Part shown: piece by piece, positions 25,318-35,600 of the stretch
Numbering within the stretch: position 1 is the stretch's first letter
How the letters are laid out: each line of letters opens with the position of its first letter
Source: Acidocella sp.
GTDB taxonomy: Bacteria > Pseudomonadota > Alphaproteobacteria > Acetobacterales > Acetobacteraceae
Reading direction: 5' to 3'
DNA: 64,000 nucleotides
Assembly (NCBI GenBank): GCA_027308685.1
Contig: DAIDEE010000007.1
Coordinates: 150,387-214,386, forward strand
Notes under the pieces: model-generated
Told to the model about the DNA's origin: nothing
Databases searched by the model: none
What the model saw: only the letters and a program-made list of their open reading frames with translations
Translations under genes and position numbers: made by a program

Positions 25318-25995
25318 ATGGGTCACAAGATTAATCCGATCGGTATGCGCCTTGGCATTACCCGTACCTGGGACAGCCGTTGGTATGCTGGCAAAGACTA
25401 CGCCAAGCTGCTGCATGACGATATCAAACTTCGTGCCCATTTGCGCAGCAAGCTCTCGCAGGCTGGCGTATCTAAAGTGGTCATCGAACGCCCGGCCAAA
25501 AAGCCACGTGTGACCATCTATGCTGCACGCCCTGGTGTGGTGATCGGTAAGAAGGGTCAGGATATCGACACCCTGCGCAAGGAATTGTCGGTGATGGCGA
25601 AGGCCGAGGTTTCCTTGAACATCATGGAAATCCGCAAGCCGGAAATCGACGCGACCTTGGTTGCCGAAAACATTGCCCAGCAGCTTGAACGCCGCGTGGC
25701 GTTCCGTCGTGCCATGAAGCGCGCGGTGCAGTCTGCCATGCGTTTGGGCGCCCAGGGCATTCGTATCAATTGCGGCGGCCGTCTCGGCGGCGCTGAAATT
25801 GCCCGGATGGAATGGTACCGTGAAGGCCGCGTGCCTTTGCACACTCTGCGTGCCGACATCGATTACGGTGTTGCCACTGCAAAAACCACTTATGGCACGT
25901 GCGGCGTGAAAGTATGGATCTTCAAGGGCGAAATTCTCGTTCAGGATCCGTTGGCGCAGGATAAGCGCGCTGCCGAACAAGCCCCGCAGCGCTGA
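25318..25995 (+). CDS. rpsC: 30S ribosomal protein S3
   Basis: A 225-residue protein at the mRNA entry channel with helicase activity. The KH domain GxxG segment [20 protein letters not shown] is near residues 70-90. The C-terminal domain has [21 protein letters not shown] (beginning near residue 154) and [14 protein letters not shown]. It starts one base after the rplV stop. Confidence 0.98.
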   Translation: MGHKINPIGMRLGITRTWDSRWYAGKDYAKLLHDDIKLRAHLRSKLSQAGVSKVVIERPAKKPRVTIYAARPGVVIGKKGQDIDTLRKELSVMAKAEVSLNIMEIRKPEIDATLVAENIAQQLERRVAFRRAMKRAVQSAMRLGAQGIRINCGGRLGGAEIARMEWYREGRVPLHTLRADIDYGVATAKTTYGTCGVKVWIFKGEILVQDPLAQDKRAAEQAPQR

Positions 25996-26008
25996 GGAAT
26001 AATTAGCT

Positions 26009-26425
26009 ATGATGTCCCCCAAGCGTACGAAGTTTCGTAAAGCCCACAAGGGCCGTATCCACGGTCTGGCCAAGGGCAACACGCAGCTTAATTTTGGCGC
26101 CTTCGGCCTGAAGGCTCTGGAGCCAGAGCGGATTACCGCTCGTCAGATCGAATCGGCGCGTCGTGCGATTACCCGCGCCATGAAGCGTGCCGGCCGCGTG
26201 TGGATCCGGATTTTCCCGGATCTGCCAGTTTCTACCAAGCCTGCTGAAGTCCGTATGGGCTCCGGTAAAGGCAGCCCGGAATTCTGGGTGGCCCGCGTGC
26301 ATCCTGGCCGCATCGTGTTTGAGATCGATGGCGTTGCCGAGCCGCTGGCTCGTGAAGCTTTGGCATTGGGTGCCGCGAAATTGCCGATCAGGACCAAGTT
26401 CGTAACCCGGATTGGAGACGCGTAA
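26009..26425 (+). CDS. rplP: 50S ribosomal protein L16
   Basis: A 138-residue protein near the A site. It begins [19 protein letters not shown]; most relatives have Leu or a single Met at position 2. [19 protein letters not shown] (near residue 87) is the conserved loop. It starts 13 bases after rpsC. Confidence 0.97.
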   Translation: MMSPKRTKFRKAHKGRIHGLAKGNTQLNFGAFGLKALEPERITARQIESARRAITRAMKRAGRVWIRIFPDLPVSTKPAEVRMGSGKGSPEFWVARVHPGRIVFEIDGVAEPLAREALALGAAKLPIRTKFVTRIGDA

Positions 26426-26426
26426 T

Positions 26427-26633
26427 ATGACGGTTGCAAGCGATATCCGCGCCAAGACGCCGGATGAACTCTCAACGATGCTGCTGGATTTGCGCAAGGA
26501 GCAGTTTAACCTGCGGTTCCAGCGTGCCACTGGCCAGCAGGAAAATACCAGCCGCGTGAAAGCGGTGCGGCGCGATATTGCGCGGGTTAAGACAATTCTG
26601 GCTGAGCGCACCCGCGCCGCAGCTAAGGTTTAA
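26427..26633 (+). CDS. rpmC: 50S ribosomal protein L29
   Basis: A 68-residue helical-hairpin protein at the tunnel exit. [21 protein letters not shown] and [18 protein letters not shown] blocks are present. The ATG at 26427 lies one base after the rplP stop and is preferred over the frame's earlier ATG at 26412, which is inside rplP. Confidence 0.96.
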   Translation: MTVASDIRAKTPDELSTMLLDLRKEQFNLRFQRATGQQENTSRVKAVRRDIARVKTILAERTRAAAKV

Positions 26634-26642
26634 GAGGGTACT

Positions 26643-26906
26643 ATGCCGAAACGTGTTCTGACCGGACGGGTTGTGAGCGACAAAATGGACAAGACGATCA
26701 CCGTCTTGGTCGAACGTCGTATCATGCACCCTTTGTATAAAAAATTCATTCGCCGCTCGAAGAAATATGCGGCGCATGACGAGGCCAACACTTGCGTTGA
26801 AGGTGACCTGGTTCGCATTGAAGAATGCGCCCCGATCTCCAAGCGTAAGACTTGGATCGTGACTGAGCGCAATGGTGCGGCTCTCTCAGAAGGAGCCAAA
26901 GCATGA
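26643..26906 (+). CDS. rpsQ: 30S ribosomal protein S17
   Basis: An 87-residue OB-fold primary 16S-binding protein. [20 protein letters not shown] and [19 protein letters not shown] are the family blocks. Its stop overlaps the rplN start by 4 bases. Confidence 0.97.
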   Translation: MPKRVLTGRVVSDKMDKTITVLVERRIMHPLYKKFIRRSKKYAAHDEANTCVEGDLVRIEECAPISKRKTWIVTERNGAALSEGAKA

Positions 26907-27271
26907 TTATCGTTGAATCAAACCTTGACGTTGCGGACAACTCTGGCGCTCGCCGCGTGCAGTGCATCAAGGTGCTCGGCGGCTCCAAGCGCAAAACCGC
27001 GTCGGTCGGTGATGTGATCGTAGTTGCCGTGCAGGATGCGATTCCGCGCGGTAAGGTGAAGAAGGGCGACGTGCATCAGGCTGTTGTTGTGCGCACCGCG
27101 TTCCCGGTTCGTCGCGCTGATGGCAGTGCTATCCGTTTTGACCGTAACGCTGCCGTGCTGTTGAACAAGCAGGGCGAGCCGATCGGTACCCGTATTTTTG
27201 GGCCGGTGGTTCGTGAACTTCGCGCCAAGAAGTTCATGAAAATCATCAGCCTGGCGCCGGAGGTGCTGTAA
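26903..27271 (+). CDS. rplN: 50S ribosomal protein L14
   Basis: A 122-residue protein at the subunit interface. [20 protein letters not shown] and [24 protein letters not shown] (C-terminal, quoted blocks) are diagnostic. It overlaps rpsQ by 4 bases and ends one base before rplX. Confidence 0.98.
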   Translation: MIIVESNLDVADNSGARRVQCIKVLGGSKRKTASVGDVIVVAVQDAIPRGKVKKGDVHQAVVVRTAFPVRRADGSAIRFDRNAAVLLNKQGEPIGTRIFGPVVRELRAKKFMKIISLAPEVL

Positions 27272-27272
27272 T

Positions 27273-27593
27273 ATGGCGGCTCGTATTAAAAAAGGTGACA
27301 CGGTTGTCGTGATCTCCGGTTCATCTAAGGGCAGCCGTGGCGAAGTGCTGCGGGTGATCCCGAAGGAAGACCGCGCTGTTGTGCAAGGCGTTGCCATTGC
27401 CAAGCGTCACACCAAGGCCAAGGGCGTTGGTCAGCCGGGCGGGATTGTGGAGCGCGAAGCCGCTGTGCATTTGTCCAACCTGGCTTTGATCGACCCGTCC
27501 ACCAATAAGGCAACCCGCATTGGGTTCCGTATTCTGGACGATGGCCGCAAAATTCGCGTCGCTCGCAAGAGCGGCACCGCGATTGATGGCTGA
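27273..27593 (+). CDS. rplX: 50S ribosomal protein L24
   Basis: A 106-residue assembly-initiator protein with an N-terminal KOW motif: [40 protein letters not shown] follows. It starts one base after rplN. Confidence 0.97.
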   Translation: MAARIKKGDTVVVISGSSKGSRGEVLRVIPKEDRAVVQGVAIAKRHTKAKGVGQPGGIVEREAAVHLSNLALIDPSTNKATRIGFRILDDGRKIRVARKSGTAIDG

Positions 27594-27603
27594 GGAGGCC
27601 GCA

Positions 27604-28164
27604 ATGACTGAAACAAAAATCCTGCCGCGTATGCAAGTGCACTACCGTGAGGTTGTGCGGGCGCAGATGCAAAAGGAGTTCAATTATACGAACACTTTTG
27701 AAGTGCCGAGCTTGGAAAAGATCGTCATTAACATGGGTGTCGGTGAAGCTGCGGCTGACCAGAAAAAGCTGGACGTGGCAGTTGCTGAACTGACCCTCAT
27801 CGCGGGCCAGAAGCCGGTTAAGACCATATCCAAGAAAGCGATCGCCGGGTTCAAAATCCGCGCTGGTCTGCCGATTGGTTGTAAGGTCACGCTTCGCAAG
27901 TCCAAGATGTATGAATTCCTGGATCGTTTGGTCACCATTGCGCTGCCGCGCGTGCGTGACTTCCGCGGGATTCCGACCGGCAAGGGCTTTGATGGTCGTG
28001 GCAATTTTGCCATGGGTTTGAAAGAGCAGATTATCTTCCCGGAAATCGTGTACGACAAGGTCGACGCGATTCGTGGGATGGACATCATTTTCGTGACGAC
28101 CGCGAAAACCGATGCCGAGGCTAAGGCGTTACTAAAAGGCTTTAATCTGCCGTTTGCCAAGTAA
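27604..28164 (+). CDS. rplE: 50S ribosomal protein L5
   Basis: A 186-residue protein that binds 5S rRNA and contacts S13 in the B1b bridge. [20 protein letters not shown] and [20 protein letters not shown] (near residues 117-136) are conserved. The open frame extends upstream within rplX, but the ATG at 27604 follows GAGGAGGC and gives the expected length. Confidence 0.97.
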   Translation: MTETKILPRMQVHYREVVRAQMQKEFNYTNTFEVPSLEKIVINMGVGEAAADQKKLDVAVAELTLIAGQKPVKTISKKAIAGFKIRAGLPIGCKVTLRKSKMYEFLDRLVTIALPRVRDFRGIPTGKGFDGRGNFAMGLKEQIIFPEIVYDKVDAIRGMDIIFVTTAKTDAEAKALLKGFNLPFAK

Positions 28165-28249
28165 GGCAAGCATAGATTGAATTCTTCGTTTTTAGATTTT
28201 TGGAAAACGGCTGGGTGTTTCCAGCAGGTTCCGGAGGGGTTGCAGAACA

Positions 28250-28555
28250 ATGGCTAAGACATCGCAGGTCAACAGGAATGCGAAGCGTGAGCGGATGTCC
28301 GCTCGCGACAAGACAAAGCGGGCAACATTGAAGGGTGTGATCATGGATCGCACGCTGCCAGTGGAAGATCGTTTTGAGGCAAGCATCAAGCTGGCCGAAC
28401 TGCCGCGCAATGGCGCGAAGGTTCGTGTGCGCTTGCGTTGCGAGCTTACTGGCCGTTCGCGCGGTAACTACCGTAAATTCAAACTGTGCCGTATCGCGTT
28501 CCGCGATCTGGCCAGCGCTGGGCAGATCCCTGGCGTTGTAAAAGCTAGCTGGTAA
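28250..28555 (+). CDS. rpsN: 30S ribosomal protein S14 (zinc-free form)
   Basis: A 101-residue S14 with [20 protein letters not shown] in the C-terminal half. The long length and lack of the CxxC pairs place it in the zinc-independent class. It follows rplE after 85 bases, a larger gap than its neighbours have, in which only a ribosome-binding site (GGAGGGG near 28232) was seen. Confidence 0.97.
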   Translation: MAKTSQVNRNAKRERMSARDKTKRATLKGVIMDRTLPVEDRFEASIKLAELPRNGAKVRVRLRCELTGRSRGNYRKFKLCRIAFRDLASAGQIPGVVKASW

Positions 28556-28570
28556 GGAAAGGGCGCAAAA

Positions 28571-28969
28571 ATGTCGATGTCCGATCCGTTGGGTGACATG
28601 CTCACCCGTATTCGTAATGCGCAACATGCGCGTTTGACCATGTGCGTTGCACCTGCCTCAAACCTGCGCGCCAATGTGCTTGATGTGTTGAAGCGTGAGG
28701 GTTTCATTCGTGGGTTCTCCCGCGAGGAACTACGCCCGGGCATTTCGCAATTGCGTATCGAGCTGAAATACAGCGAAGGTCAGCCGGTGATTAAGGAAAT
28801 CAACCGTGTCTCTCGCCCAGGCCGCCGGGTATATTCCAAAATCAAGGAATTGCCGCGCGTCTATTCAGGTTTAGGTGTTTCCATCCTCTCCACGCCGCGT
28901 GGCGTGATGAGTGATGTTGAAGCCCGCGCTGCCAATGTTGGCGGCGAAGTTCTCTGCCGCGTCTTCTAA
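28571..28969 (+). CDS. rpsH: 30S ribosomal protein S8
   Basis: A 132-residue primary 16S-rRNA-binding protein; in E. coli it is the translational repressor of the spc operon. [20 protein letters not shown] and the C-terminal [18 protein letters not shown] are diagnostic. It starts 15 bases after rpsN. Confidence 0.98.
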   Translation: MSMSDPLGDMLTRIRNAQHARLTMCVAPASNLRANVLDVLKREGFIRGFSREELRPGISQLRIELKYSEGQPVIKEINRVSRPGRRVYSKIKELPRVYSGLGVSILSTPRGVMSDVEARAANVGGEVLCRVF

Positions 28970-28982
28970 GGGAGGATCAGAC

Positions 28983-29516
28983 ATGTCACGTGTTGGCAAA
29001 TATCCGGTCGAAGTTCCCGCAGGCGTTACCATGGCGCTGGCTGGCAACATCCTTACCGCTAAAGGTAAGCTCGGCGAACTCACGTTGGAATTGACGGATA
29101 ACGTCGAGGCCAAAATTGATGGTAACAAGGTTTCGGTAGCCCCGAAAACCAAAGCCGCGCAGGCGCGCATGATGTGGGGAACCACTCGTGCAAACATCGC
29201 GAACATGGTGAAGGGCGTTTCAGTTGGGTATGCAAAGACCCTGGAAATTACCGGCACTGGTTTTCGCGCTGCGGTTAACGGCCCAAACCTCGTGGTTAAT
29301 TTGGGCTTCTCGCATGATGTTGTGTATCCGGTTCCTGCCGGCATCAAAATTTCCTGCGAAAAGCCAACTTTGATCAAGGTTGAAGGCATGGATAAGCGCC
29401 AGGTTGGTCAGGTTTGCGCGGAAATCCGCTCGTATCGTCCGCCAGAGCCCTACAAGGGTAAGGGCGTGAAATTTGAGGGTGAAGCAATTCGCCGCAAAGA
29501 GGGTAAGAAGAAATAA
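28983..29516 (+). CDS. rplF: 50S ribosomal protein L6
   Basis: A 177-residue protein near the factor-binding site. [15 protein letters not shown] at the start and [20 protein letters not shown] at the end are signature blocks. The ATG at 28983 follows GGGAGGATC; the longer frame runs back into rpsH. Its stop shares a base with the rplR start. Confidence 0.97.
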   Translation: MSRVGKYPVEVPAGVTMALAGNILTAKGKLGELTLELTDNVEAKIDGNKVSVAPKTKAAQARMMWGTTRANIANMVKGVSVGYAKTLEITGTGFRAAVNGPNLVVNLGFSHDVVYPVPAGIKISCEKPTLIKVEGMDKRQVGQVCAEIRSYRPPEPYKGKGVKFEGEAIRRKEGKKK

Positions 29517-29881
29517 TGGCAACTACCAATCTTTCATTACAGGTTCGCCGCCGTGCGCGTCTGCGTTACCAGTTGAAGCAGAAGTCGGTCGGCCGCCCGC
29601 GTCTTTCCGTGTTCCGCTCCGGCAAGCATATCTACGCTCAGATCATCGACGATGCGCAGGGTATTACCGTTGCCGCAGCGTCAAGCCTGGACAAAGATTT
29701 GAAGGCCGCTTTGAAAACCGGCGCTGACAAGGATGCCGCATCGGCGGTTGGCAAACTGATCGCCGAGCGTTCTAAGGCTGCCGGCGTTCTCGCCGTGGTG
29801 TTTGACCGTGGGTCTTATCTATATCATGGCCGGGTGAAAGCTCTGGCAGAGGCTGCCCGCGAGGGCGGTCTCGACTTCTAG
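29516..29881 (+). CDS. rplR: 50S ribosomal protein L18
   Basis: A 121-residue 5S-rRNA-binding protein. [20 protein letters not shown] (near residues 11-30), [12 protein letters not shown] and the end [15 protein letters not shown] are typical. The ATG overlaps the rplF stop by one base. Confidence 0.97.
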   Translation: MATTNLSLQVRRRARLRYQLKQKSVGRPRLSVFRSGKHIYAQIIDDAQGITVAAASSLDKDLKAALKTGADKDAASAVGKLIAERSKAAGVLAVVFDRGSYLYHGRVKALAEAAREGGLDF

Positions 29882-29893
29882 GAGATCTGAAAA

Positions 29894-30496
29894 ATGGCAC
29901 GTGAAGCACGTGAAGGCGGCGGCAACAATAAGCCGCGGGAACGCGAGAAAGAACGCGATAAGGAAACCGGTGATGAACTGACCGACAAGCTGGTCACCAT
30001 CAACCGCGTTGCCAAGGTTGTTAAAGGTGGGCGTCGTTTTGCTTTTGCCGCCTTGGTTGTCGTCGGCGACCAGAAGGGTCGCGTTGGGTATGGCGCTGGT
30101 AAGGCCCGCGAGGTGCCGGAAGCCATTCGTAAAGCAACCGAACGCGCCAAAAAGACCATGATCCGCGTTCCAATGAAGGAAGGCCGCACGCTGCACCATG
30201 ATATTCGTGGTTCATTTGGTGCTGGTGATGTCGTTATTCGTGCGGCGCCGGCTGGTACGGGCATCATTGCTGGTGGCCCGCTTCGCGCGGTGTTCGAAAC
30301 CCTCGGTATTGGTGACGTTGTTGCCAAGTCCATTGGTAGCCGCAATCCGCACAACATGGTGAAGGCTGCGTTTGCTGCTCTGACCAGCGTGACCAGCCCG
30401 CGTGCCGTGGCTACCCGCCGTGGCAAGAAGGTGGCTGATCTTTATGGCACAGCCCCTGCCAAAAAGGACGTCATTGTGGAGGCTTCCGATGTCTGA
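29894..30496 (+). CDS. rpsE: 30S ribosomal protein S5
   Basis: A 200-residue fidelity protein. The double-stranded-RNA-binding-like domain has [20 protein letters not shown] and [17 protein letters not shown]; the C-terminal domain has [16 protein letters not shown]. An N-terminal charged extension (residues 2-30, rich in Arg, Glu and Lys) precedes the core. The stop overlaps rpmD by 8 bases. Confidence 0.97.
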   Translation: MAREAREGGGNNKPREREKERDKETGDELTDKLVTINRVAKVVKGGRRFAFAALVVVGDQKGRVGYGAGKAREVPEAIRKATERAKKTMIRVPMKEGRTLHHDIRGSFGAGDVVIRAAPAGTGIIAGGPLRAVFETLGIGDVVAKSIGSRNPHNMVKAAFAALTSVTSPRAVATRRGKKVADLYGTAPAKKDVIVEASDV

Positions 30497-30692
30497 TCAA
30501 AAAACTGCTGGAAAAAAAATCCGCGTCACGCAAACTTCCTCGGGTAATGGTCAAAAGCCTGGCCAGCAAGCCACGCTTATTGGTCTGGGCCTGAATAAGA
30601 TCAGCAAAAGCCGCGAATATGCCGACACTCTGGAAGTGCGCGGCATGATTAAAAAAGTTGCCCACCTCGTGAAAGTGGAGGAGTTGGCTTAA
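30489..30692 (+). CDS. rpmD: 50S ribosomal protein L30
   Basis: A 67-residue protein with [20 protein letters not shown] and [21 protein letters not shown], the L30 core. The start at 30489 ([10 protein letters not shown]), overlapping the rpsE end, fits better than the open frame's earlier ATGs inside rpsE. Confidence 0.95.
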   Translation: MSDQKTAGKKIRVTQTSSGNGQKPGQQATLIGLGLNKISKSREYADTLEVRGMIKKVAHLVKVEELA

Positions 30693-30717
30693 CGCCGACG
30701 CTCCAGGAATTATGACA

Positions 30718-31209
30718 ATGAAACTCAACGATCTGCGGGACAATCCCGGCTCGCGTCTGAAGTCAAAGCGTCTTGGCCGTGGCATTGGCTCTGGCAAGGG
30801 CAAAACCTCCGGTAAGGGTGTTAAAGGCCAAAAAGCTCGCGAGGGTGTTTCCCTGAACGGCTTTGAAGGCGGCCAGTTGCCGATTTATCGCCGGTTGCCC
30901 AAGCGTGGCTTCCACAACGTCAACCGCAAGGAATATGCGCCTCTCAATCTTGCCAGCCTCGAGGCTGCATTTGAGGATGGCAAGCTCGATGCGTCCAAGC
31001 CGATCAACGAAGCAGTGCTTCGCGATGCTGGTTTGGTTCGTTTGGGTAAGGTTGATGGCGTACGTTTGCTCGCGAAAGGTACCATCACCCGCGCTATTAC
31101 CATCGAAGTCTCCGGCGCTTCTGTTGCGGCCATTGCTGCGGTGGAACAGGCTGGCGGTAAGGTTACGACCCTGGTTGCCGCTAAGGTTCATGAGGCCCCG
31201 GCTGCGTAA
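30718..31209 (+). CDS. rplO: 50S ribosomal protein L15
   Basis: A 163-residue assembly protein. [20 protein letters not shown] and [18 protein letters not shown] are the Gly/Lys-rich family blocks. Two ATGs compete: 30712 lies only 2 bases after AGGAA, 30718 lies 8 bases after it and is preferred. Confidence 0.96.
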   Translation: MKLNDLRDNPGSRLKSKRLGRGIGSGKGKTSGKGVKGQKAREGVSLNGFEGGQLPIYRRLPKRGFHNVNRKEYAPLNLASLEAAFEDGKLDASKPINEAVLRDAGLVRLGKVDGVRLLAKGTITRAITIEVSGASVAAIAAVEQAGGKVTTLVAAKVHEAPAA

Positions 31210-31264
31210 ATCAAAGCCACTTGCCTCCACCGGCTTAATGCCGGAAAACAAGCGTTGAACATTC

Positions 31265-31300
31265 GGCGCTTCCGGGTGCCAAACCTGGAAGCGCCGTTTC
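31265..31300 (+). promoter_or_regulatory. Stem-loop between rplO and secY
   Basis: GGCGCTTCCGGGT (31265-31277) pairs with ACCTGGAAGCGCC (31283-31295) over 13 positions with one G-U pair and a 5-base loop; GTTTCT follows. It ends 23 bases before the secY ATG. It could partly terminate or protect the ribosomal-protein message ahead of secY. Confidence 0.55.
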
Positions 31301-31318
31301 TATTGAAAGAGGACTCGC

Positions 31319-32656
31319 ATGGCATCCGCCGCAGAACAAATGGCATCGAGCATGAATCTCGGAGCTTTCGCTAAGGCCACTGAACTCAAAAAGCGCATTT
31401 GGTTTACCCTTGGGGCGTTGATCGTATTCCGCCTCGGTACCTATATTCCAGTTCCCGGCGTCGATGGCACTGTGATGGCGCATATGATGACGCAGAATGG
31501 CGGCGGTATTCTGGGCATGTTCAATATGTTCACGGGCGGTGCCCTGGGCCGGATGACGATTTTTGCTCTCAATATCATGCCATATATCAGTGCCTCGATT
31601 ATCATTCAGTTGATGACCTCTGCGATCCCCACTCTTGATACCCTGAAGAAGGAAGGCGAGTCGGGCCGGCAGAAAATCACGCAATACACGCGCTACCTTA
31701 CAGTGTTGATCGCGGCGGTTCAGGCTTACGGCATTTCAATCGGGTTGCAGGGGATGAAGAGCACCCTTGGTCCGGCGGTTATTGATCCTGGTTTATTCTT
31801 CACGTTCACCTGTGTCGTCACATTGGTCGGCGGTACTATTTTTCTGATGTGGCTGGGCGAGCAAATCACCTCGCGCGGTATCGGCAACGGTGCCAGCCTG
31901 ATCATATTTTCCGGTATCGTCGCTAATTTGCCGGTTGCGATTGCCAATATTCTGGAGCTTGGCTCAACCGGGGCGCTCTCGACGTTGTTTATTATCACAT
32001 TCTTTATCTGTGCCTTCGCGATCATTGCGTTCGTGGTGTTCATGGAACGCGCCCAACGCCGGGTGTTGGTGCAGTACCCGAAGCGCCAGGTTGGCCAGCG
32101 CATGTTCGGCGGCGAGTCGAGCTACATGCCGCTGAAGGTCAACACGTCGGGCGTGATACCGCCAATTTTTGCCAGCTCACTGCTGTTGATTCCTGCCACC
32201 ATCGTTGGGTTCGCCAAGGGTGGTCCAGGCTGGTTGCAAGCAATAGCGCATCAGCTCAGCCACGGTCAGCCAGGCTATATGCTGTTTTTCGCGTTCCTGA
32301 TCATCTTTTTTGCGTATTTCTACACGGCGATTGTGTTTAATCCGGAGGAAAAAGCCGAAGAGCTTAAAAAATACGGTGGATTTGTTCCCGGTATCCGCCC
32401 CGGGGCCAATACAGCGGCTTTTTTTGACACTGTTCTGACCCGCCTGACCACCATTGGGGCTGGTTATCTTGTGATTGTTTGCTTGGTGCCGGAGTTTGTT
32501 CTCAGTAACTACAGCCTGCCGTTTTATTTCGGTGGTACTTCAATTTTGATCATTGTCTCAGTGACCATGGATACTGTGAGCCAGATTCAGTCGCATCTGC
32601 TGGCACACCAATACGAAGGTCTGATTCGTAAAAACCGCGGCAAAAGCCGGAAATAA
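31319..32656 (+). CDS. secY: Preprotein translocase subunit SecY
   Basis: The 445-residue channel subunit of the Sec translocon in the inner membrane, with about ten membrane spans. RLGTYIPVPGVDG early and GGESSYMPLKVNTSGVIPPIFASSLL mid-protein (plug and conserved loops, quoted in part) are characteristic. AGAGGA lies 5 bases before the ATG. SecE, its partner, is not encoded in the window. Confidence 0.98.
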   Translation: MASAAEQMASSMNLGAFAKATELKKRIWFTLGALIVFRLGTYIPVPGVDGTVMAHMMTQNGGGILGMFNMFTGGALGRMTIFALNIMPYISASIIIQLMTSAIPTLDTLKKEGESGRQKITQYTRYLTVLIAAVQAYGISIGLQGMKSTLGPAVIDPGLFFTFTCVVTLVGGTIFLMWLGEQITSRGIGNGASLIIFSGIVANLPVAIANILELGSTGALSTLFIITFFICAFAIIAFVVFMERAQRRVLVQYPKRQVGQRMFGGESSYMPLKVNTSGVIPPIFASSLLLIPATIVGFAKGGPGWLQAIAHQLSHGQPGYMLFFAFLIIFFAYFYTAIVFNPEEKAEELKKYGGFVPGIRPGANTAAFFDTVLTRLTTIGAGYLVIVCLVPEFVLSNYSLPFYFGGTSILIIVSVTMDTVSQIQSHLLAHQYEGLIRKNRGKSRK

Positions 32657-32671
32657 AAAAGGAAACTCTCG

Positions 32672-33346
32672 ATGGAACTGATTCTCTTAGGCCCTCCAGG
32701 CGCCGGTAAAGGCACCCAATCCAAGCTTCTGGAGACCCGCTATGGGGTTGCCCAGATTTCGACGGGAGATATGCTGCGGGCAGAGGTGAAGGCTGGCTCG
32801 CCGATTGGGCTTGAGGCCAAGGGGATTATGGCGGCAGGCGCTTTGGTGTCGGATGATCTGATCATCCGGATGATCGCGGAACGTATTAGCCGGCCAGATT
32901 GTGCTAACGGCTTTATTTTGGATGGCTTCCCCCGCACTGTGCCGCAGGCTGAGGCGCTGGATAAGTTGCTGCATGACACCAAGGTTGACCTCGACGCAGT
33001 GATCGAACTGAAGGTCGATGAAGCAATGCTGGTGGAACGTATCAGTGGCCGCTTTACCTGCGCAAAATGCGGGGCAGGGTATCACGATAAATTCAAGCAG
33101 CCGCATGTCGCGGGCGTCTGCGATAAATGCGGCTCGACAGAATTCTCCCGCCGCCCGGATGACAAAGCGGAGACCGTGCACGCCCGGATGGAGGCTTATA
33201 ACGCCGATACCGTGCCGATTCTGCCGTATTACCGTGCCAAGAACCGTTTGTTCACAGTCGATGGTATGGCCGATATGGACGAGGTTGAGCGCCAGATAGA
33301 AGCGGTTTTGCGTAAAGTCGGTGTCCCCGAGCCCGCGCCGGCCTAG
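32672..33346 (+). CDS. adk: Adenylate kinase (zinc-binding LID)
   Basis: A 224-residue enzyme that interconverts ATP + AMP and 2 ADP. The P-loop [10 protein letters not shown] is at residues 7-16, and DGFPRT near 84-89 is the family signature. The LID carries Cys130-x2-Cys133 and Cys150-x2-Cys153, the structural zinc site, which many proteobacterial enzymes lack. It is co-directional with secY, 15 bases apart. Confidence 0.97.
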   Translation: MELILLGPPGAGKGTQSKLLETRYGVAQISTGDMLRAEVKAGSPIGLEAKGIMAAGALVSDDLIIRMIAERISRPDCANGFILDGFPRTVPQAEALDKLLHDTKVDLDAVIELKVDEAMLVERISGRFTCAKCGAGYHDKFKQPHVAGVCDKCGSTEFSRRPDDKAETVHARMEAYNADTVPILPYYRAKNRLFTVDGMADMDEVERQIEAVLRKVGVPEPAPA

Positions 33347-33357
33347 AGCCTGACCAT

Positions 33358-33388
33358 TTGGGGTGGACTGTTTTGCAGTCCACCCCAA
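33358..33388 (+). terminator. Perfect stem-loop after adk
   Basis: TTGGGGTGGACTG (33358-33370) pairs perfectly with CAGTCCACCCCAA (33376-33388) around TTTTG, 11 bases after the adk stop. The stem is terminator-like but the downstream sequence (GACTTAAATCATTATCTT) lacks a proper T-run, so it may be a 3' end protector or a weak terminator. Confidence 0.6.
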
Positions 33389-33527
33389 GACTTAAATCAT
33401 TATCTTATCAATAACTTAGAAGGCAATTCCCGGTTTAGGCTGACGCCAAATGCGTTAATCTAAAACGACTGCACCCTAATAAATTTTTGTGAACACACGT
33501 TGATCACGAAAAATTGATCAGGTTTGA

Positions 33528-33555
33528 TTGACTCTGTTTCGGGCATCGCTATAAC
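33528..33555 (+). promoter_or_regulatory. Promoter for the rpsM-rplQ (alpha) unit
   Basis: TTGACT (33528-33533), 16 bases, then TATAAC (33550-33555): a strong sigma-70-type match, about 92 bases before the rpsM GTG. With the stem-loop after adk it splits the alpha cluster from spc-secY-adk. The 300-base gap 33347-33646 holds no gene that I can recognise. Confidence 0.65.
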
Positions 33556-33646
33556 GCCCATCTCTGCGGCGCTCCACATCGGGGCGCCGCAACTTGCTTT
33601 TCTACCCCCATTCCGCCGCGAGGCGAGACCATCAGGAGAGACCACC

Positions 33647-34024
33647 GTGGCGCGTATTGCCGGCGTAAACATTCCTACGAATAAGCGTGTTCTGATCAGC
33701 CTTCGCTATATATACGGCATTGGCCCGGTGAAAGCCCGTGACATCTGCACGGCGCTCAGCATCCCTGAGGACCGTCGCGTCAACCAGCTTTCCGACGATG
33801 AAGTGCTAAAAATTCGCGAGTTGATCGACCGGGACTACCGCGTTGAGGGCGACCTCCGCCGCGAGACCGCGATGAATATCAAGCGCCTGATGGATTTGGG
33901 CTGCTATCGCGGCTTACGCCACCGTAAGGGCCTGCCGGTCCGTGGCCAGCGTACCCACACCAATGCCCGCACCCGTAAGGGTAAGGCCGTGGCGATTGCC
34001 GGTAAGAAGAAAGTTACCAAGTAA
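33647..34024 (+). CDS. rpsM: 30S ribosomal protein S13
   Basis: A 125-residue 30S head protein. The GTG at 33647, 6 bases after AGGAGAG, gives [19 protein letters not shown], the standard start; the frame is open further upstream but without family similarity. [25 protein letters not shown] is near the C-terminus (signature [19 protein letters not shown]). Confidence 0.96.
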   Translation: MARIAGVNIPTNKRVLISLRYIYGIGPVKARDICTALSIPEDRRVNQLSDDEVLKIRELIDRDYRVEGDLRRETAMNIKRLMDLGCYRGLRHRKGLPVRGQRTHTNARTRKGKAVAIAGKKKVTK

Positions 34025-34060
34025 TTTTTCGCTATTTTCTAGAACTTCAGGATTAAAGAC

Positions 34061-34450
34061 ATGGCGAAACCCGCCTCACGCCCCCGTAAAAAAGAACGCA
34101 AGAACATCATATCTGGTGTTGCCCATGTTCTCGCTAGTTTCAACAACACCATGGTGAACATCACCGACGCCCAGGGTAACACCATTGCGTGGTCTTCGGC
34201 TGGCAGCCAGGGTTTCAAAGGCAGCCGTAAATCCACCCCGTATGCTGCCCAGGTTGCAGCCGAGGATGCCGGCAAGAAGGCTCGTGAGCACGGCATGGAA
34301 ATGCTAGAAATTGAAGTGAGCGGCCCGGGTTCGGGACGCGAGAGCGCTTTGCGCGCTTTGCAGACTGTTGGCTTCCAAATCTCCGCGATCCGCGATTTAA
34401 CGCCGATCCCGCACAATGGTTGCCGCCCGCGCAAGCGTCGCCGCGTTTAA
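34061..34450 (+). CDS. rpsK: 30S ribosomal protein S11
   Basis: A 129-residue platform protein. [40 protein letters not shown] and the end [18 protein letters not shown] are diagnostic. It starts 36 bases after rpsM. Confidence 0.98.
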   Translation: MAKPASRPRKKERKNIISGVAHVLASFNNTMVNITDAQGNTIAWSSAGSQGFKGSRKSTPYAAQVAAEDAGKKAREHGMEMLEIEVSGPGSGRESALRALQTVGFQISAIRDLTPIPHNGCRPRKRRRV

Positions 34451-34538
34451 GGCTAGGGTCTGGGGCTGCTGGCAGCCTGTGGAACAATCGTTTGGTTAAG
34501 GTTGGGGTGGTTATTTTATTGCCCAGCCGGAGGGTTAA

Positions 34539-35576
34539 ATGTTGAAAGAATCTAATTTGTCGCTGCAACGCAACTGGCAAATGTTGATCAAGCCGGAACA
34601 GCTTGATGTTGAATTCGGAAGCGACCCGGCACGAGTCGCGACCATCATCGCGGAACCGCTGGAGCGTGGCTTTGGCATGACGCTTGGCAATTCGCTGCGC
34701 CGTATTCTGCTGTCGTCCCTTCAAGGCGCTGCTGTGACCGCCGTGCGAATCGACGGCGTGCTTCACGAGTTCTCCACTCTGGCCGGTGTGCGTGAAGACG
34801 TCACCGACATCGTGCTGAACATTAAGCAGCTTGCCGTTCGTATGCATGGCGAGGGCCCAAAGCGCATGGTGCTGACCGCGACTGGTCCTGGCGAGGTTAA
34901 GGCCGGTGCGATCCAAGCGGGTCATGACATCGAAATCATGAATCCTGACCTGGTGCTGTGTACGCTTGATGACGGCGCGACGCTGGGCATGGAATTTACC
35001 GTCGGTTCCGGCCGTGGTTATGAGCCTGCCGCTAATAATCGCCCCGAAGATGCGCCGATTGGACTGATCCCGGTTGATGCCATCTACTCGCCGGTTCGCC
35101 GCGTGTCTTACCGGGTTGAACAGACCCGCGTTGGTCAGGTGACCGACTATGACAAGTTGATTTTGCAGGTGGAAACCAACGGCGCCATTGCTCCGGAAGA
35201 TTCCGTGGCGCTTGCCGCCCGTATCTTGCAGGACCAACTCGGCATGTTCGTGAATTTTGAGGAACCGCAGCGCCTGCGCGCCGAGGAACCCCGTATCGAG
35301 CTGCCGTTTAATGCCAACCTGCTTCGTAAGGTCGATGAACTCGAACTTTCGGTTCGTAGTGCCAACTGCCTGAAGAACGACAATATCGTTTATATCGGTG
35401 ATCTCGTTCAGAAGTCTGAGCAGGAAATGCTGCGTACTCCGAATTTCGGACGCAAGTCGCTGAACGAAATCAAGGAAGTGCTTACCGTCATGGGTCTGTC
35501 CCTTGGCATGGCTGTGACCGATTGGCCGCCCGAGAATATCGAGGAATTGGCCAAACGTTCAGATCAACCCTTTTAG
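34539..35576 (+). CDS. rpoA: DNA-directed RNA polymerase subunit alpha
   Basis: A 345-residue assembly subunit. The N-terminal dimerisation domain has [20 protein letters not shown] (near residues 43-62), and the C-terminal DNA/activator-binding domain (about 255-330) has [21 protein letters not shown] and [20 protein letters not shown] lies 6 bases before the ATG. The 88-base gap after rpsK includes GGCTGC/GCAGCC at about 34462-34475. Confidence 0.98.
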   Translation: MLKESNLSLQRNWQMLIKPEQLDVEFGSDPARVATIIAEPLERGFGMTLGNSLRRILLSSLQGAAVTAVRIDGVLHEFSTLAGVREDVTDIVLNIKQLAVRMHGEGPKRMVLTATGPGEVKAGAIQAGHDIEIMNPDLVLCTLDDGATLGMEFTVGSGRGYEPAANNRPEDAPIGLIPVDAIYSPVRRVSYRVEQTRVGQVTDYDKLILQVETNGAIAPEDSVALAARILQDQLGMFVNFEEPQRLRAEEPRIELPFNANLLRKVDELELSVRSANCLKNDNIVYIGDLVQKSEQEMLRTPNFGRKSLNEIKEVLTVMGLSLGMAVTDWPPENIEELAKRSDQPF

Positions 35577-35600
35577 TAGCGTCGTCAGGAATATTTAGAA

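Noticed and set aside
25192..26082. 296-codon minus-strand frame over rpsC
   Set aside because: Antisense shadow; composition not protein-like.
34215..35237. 340-codon open frame antisense to rpoA
   Set aside because: Shadow frame; rpoA on the other strand is unmistakable.
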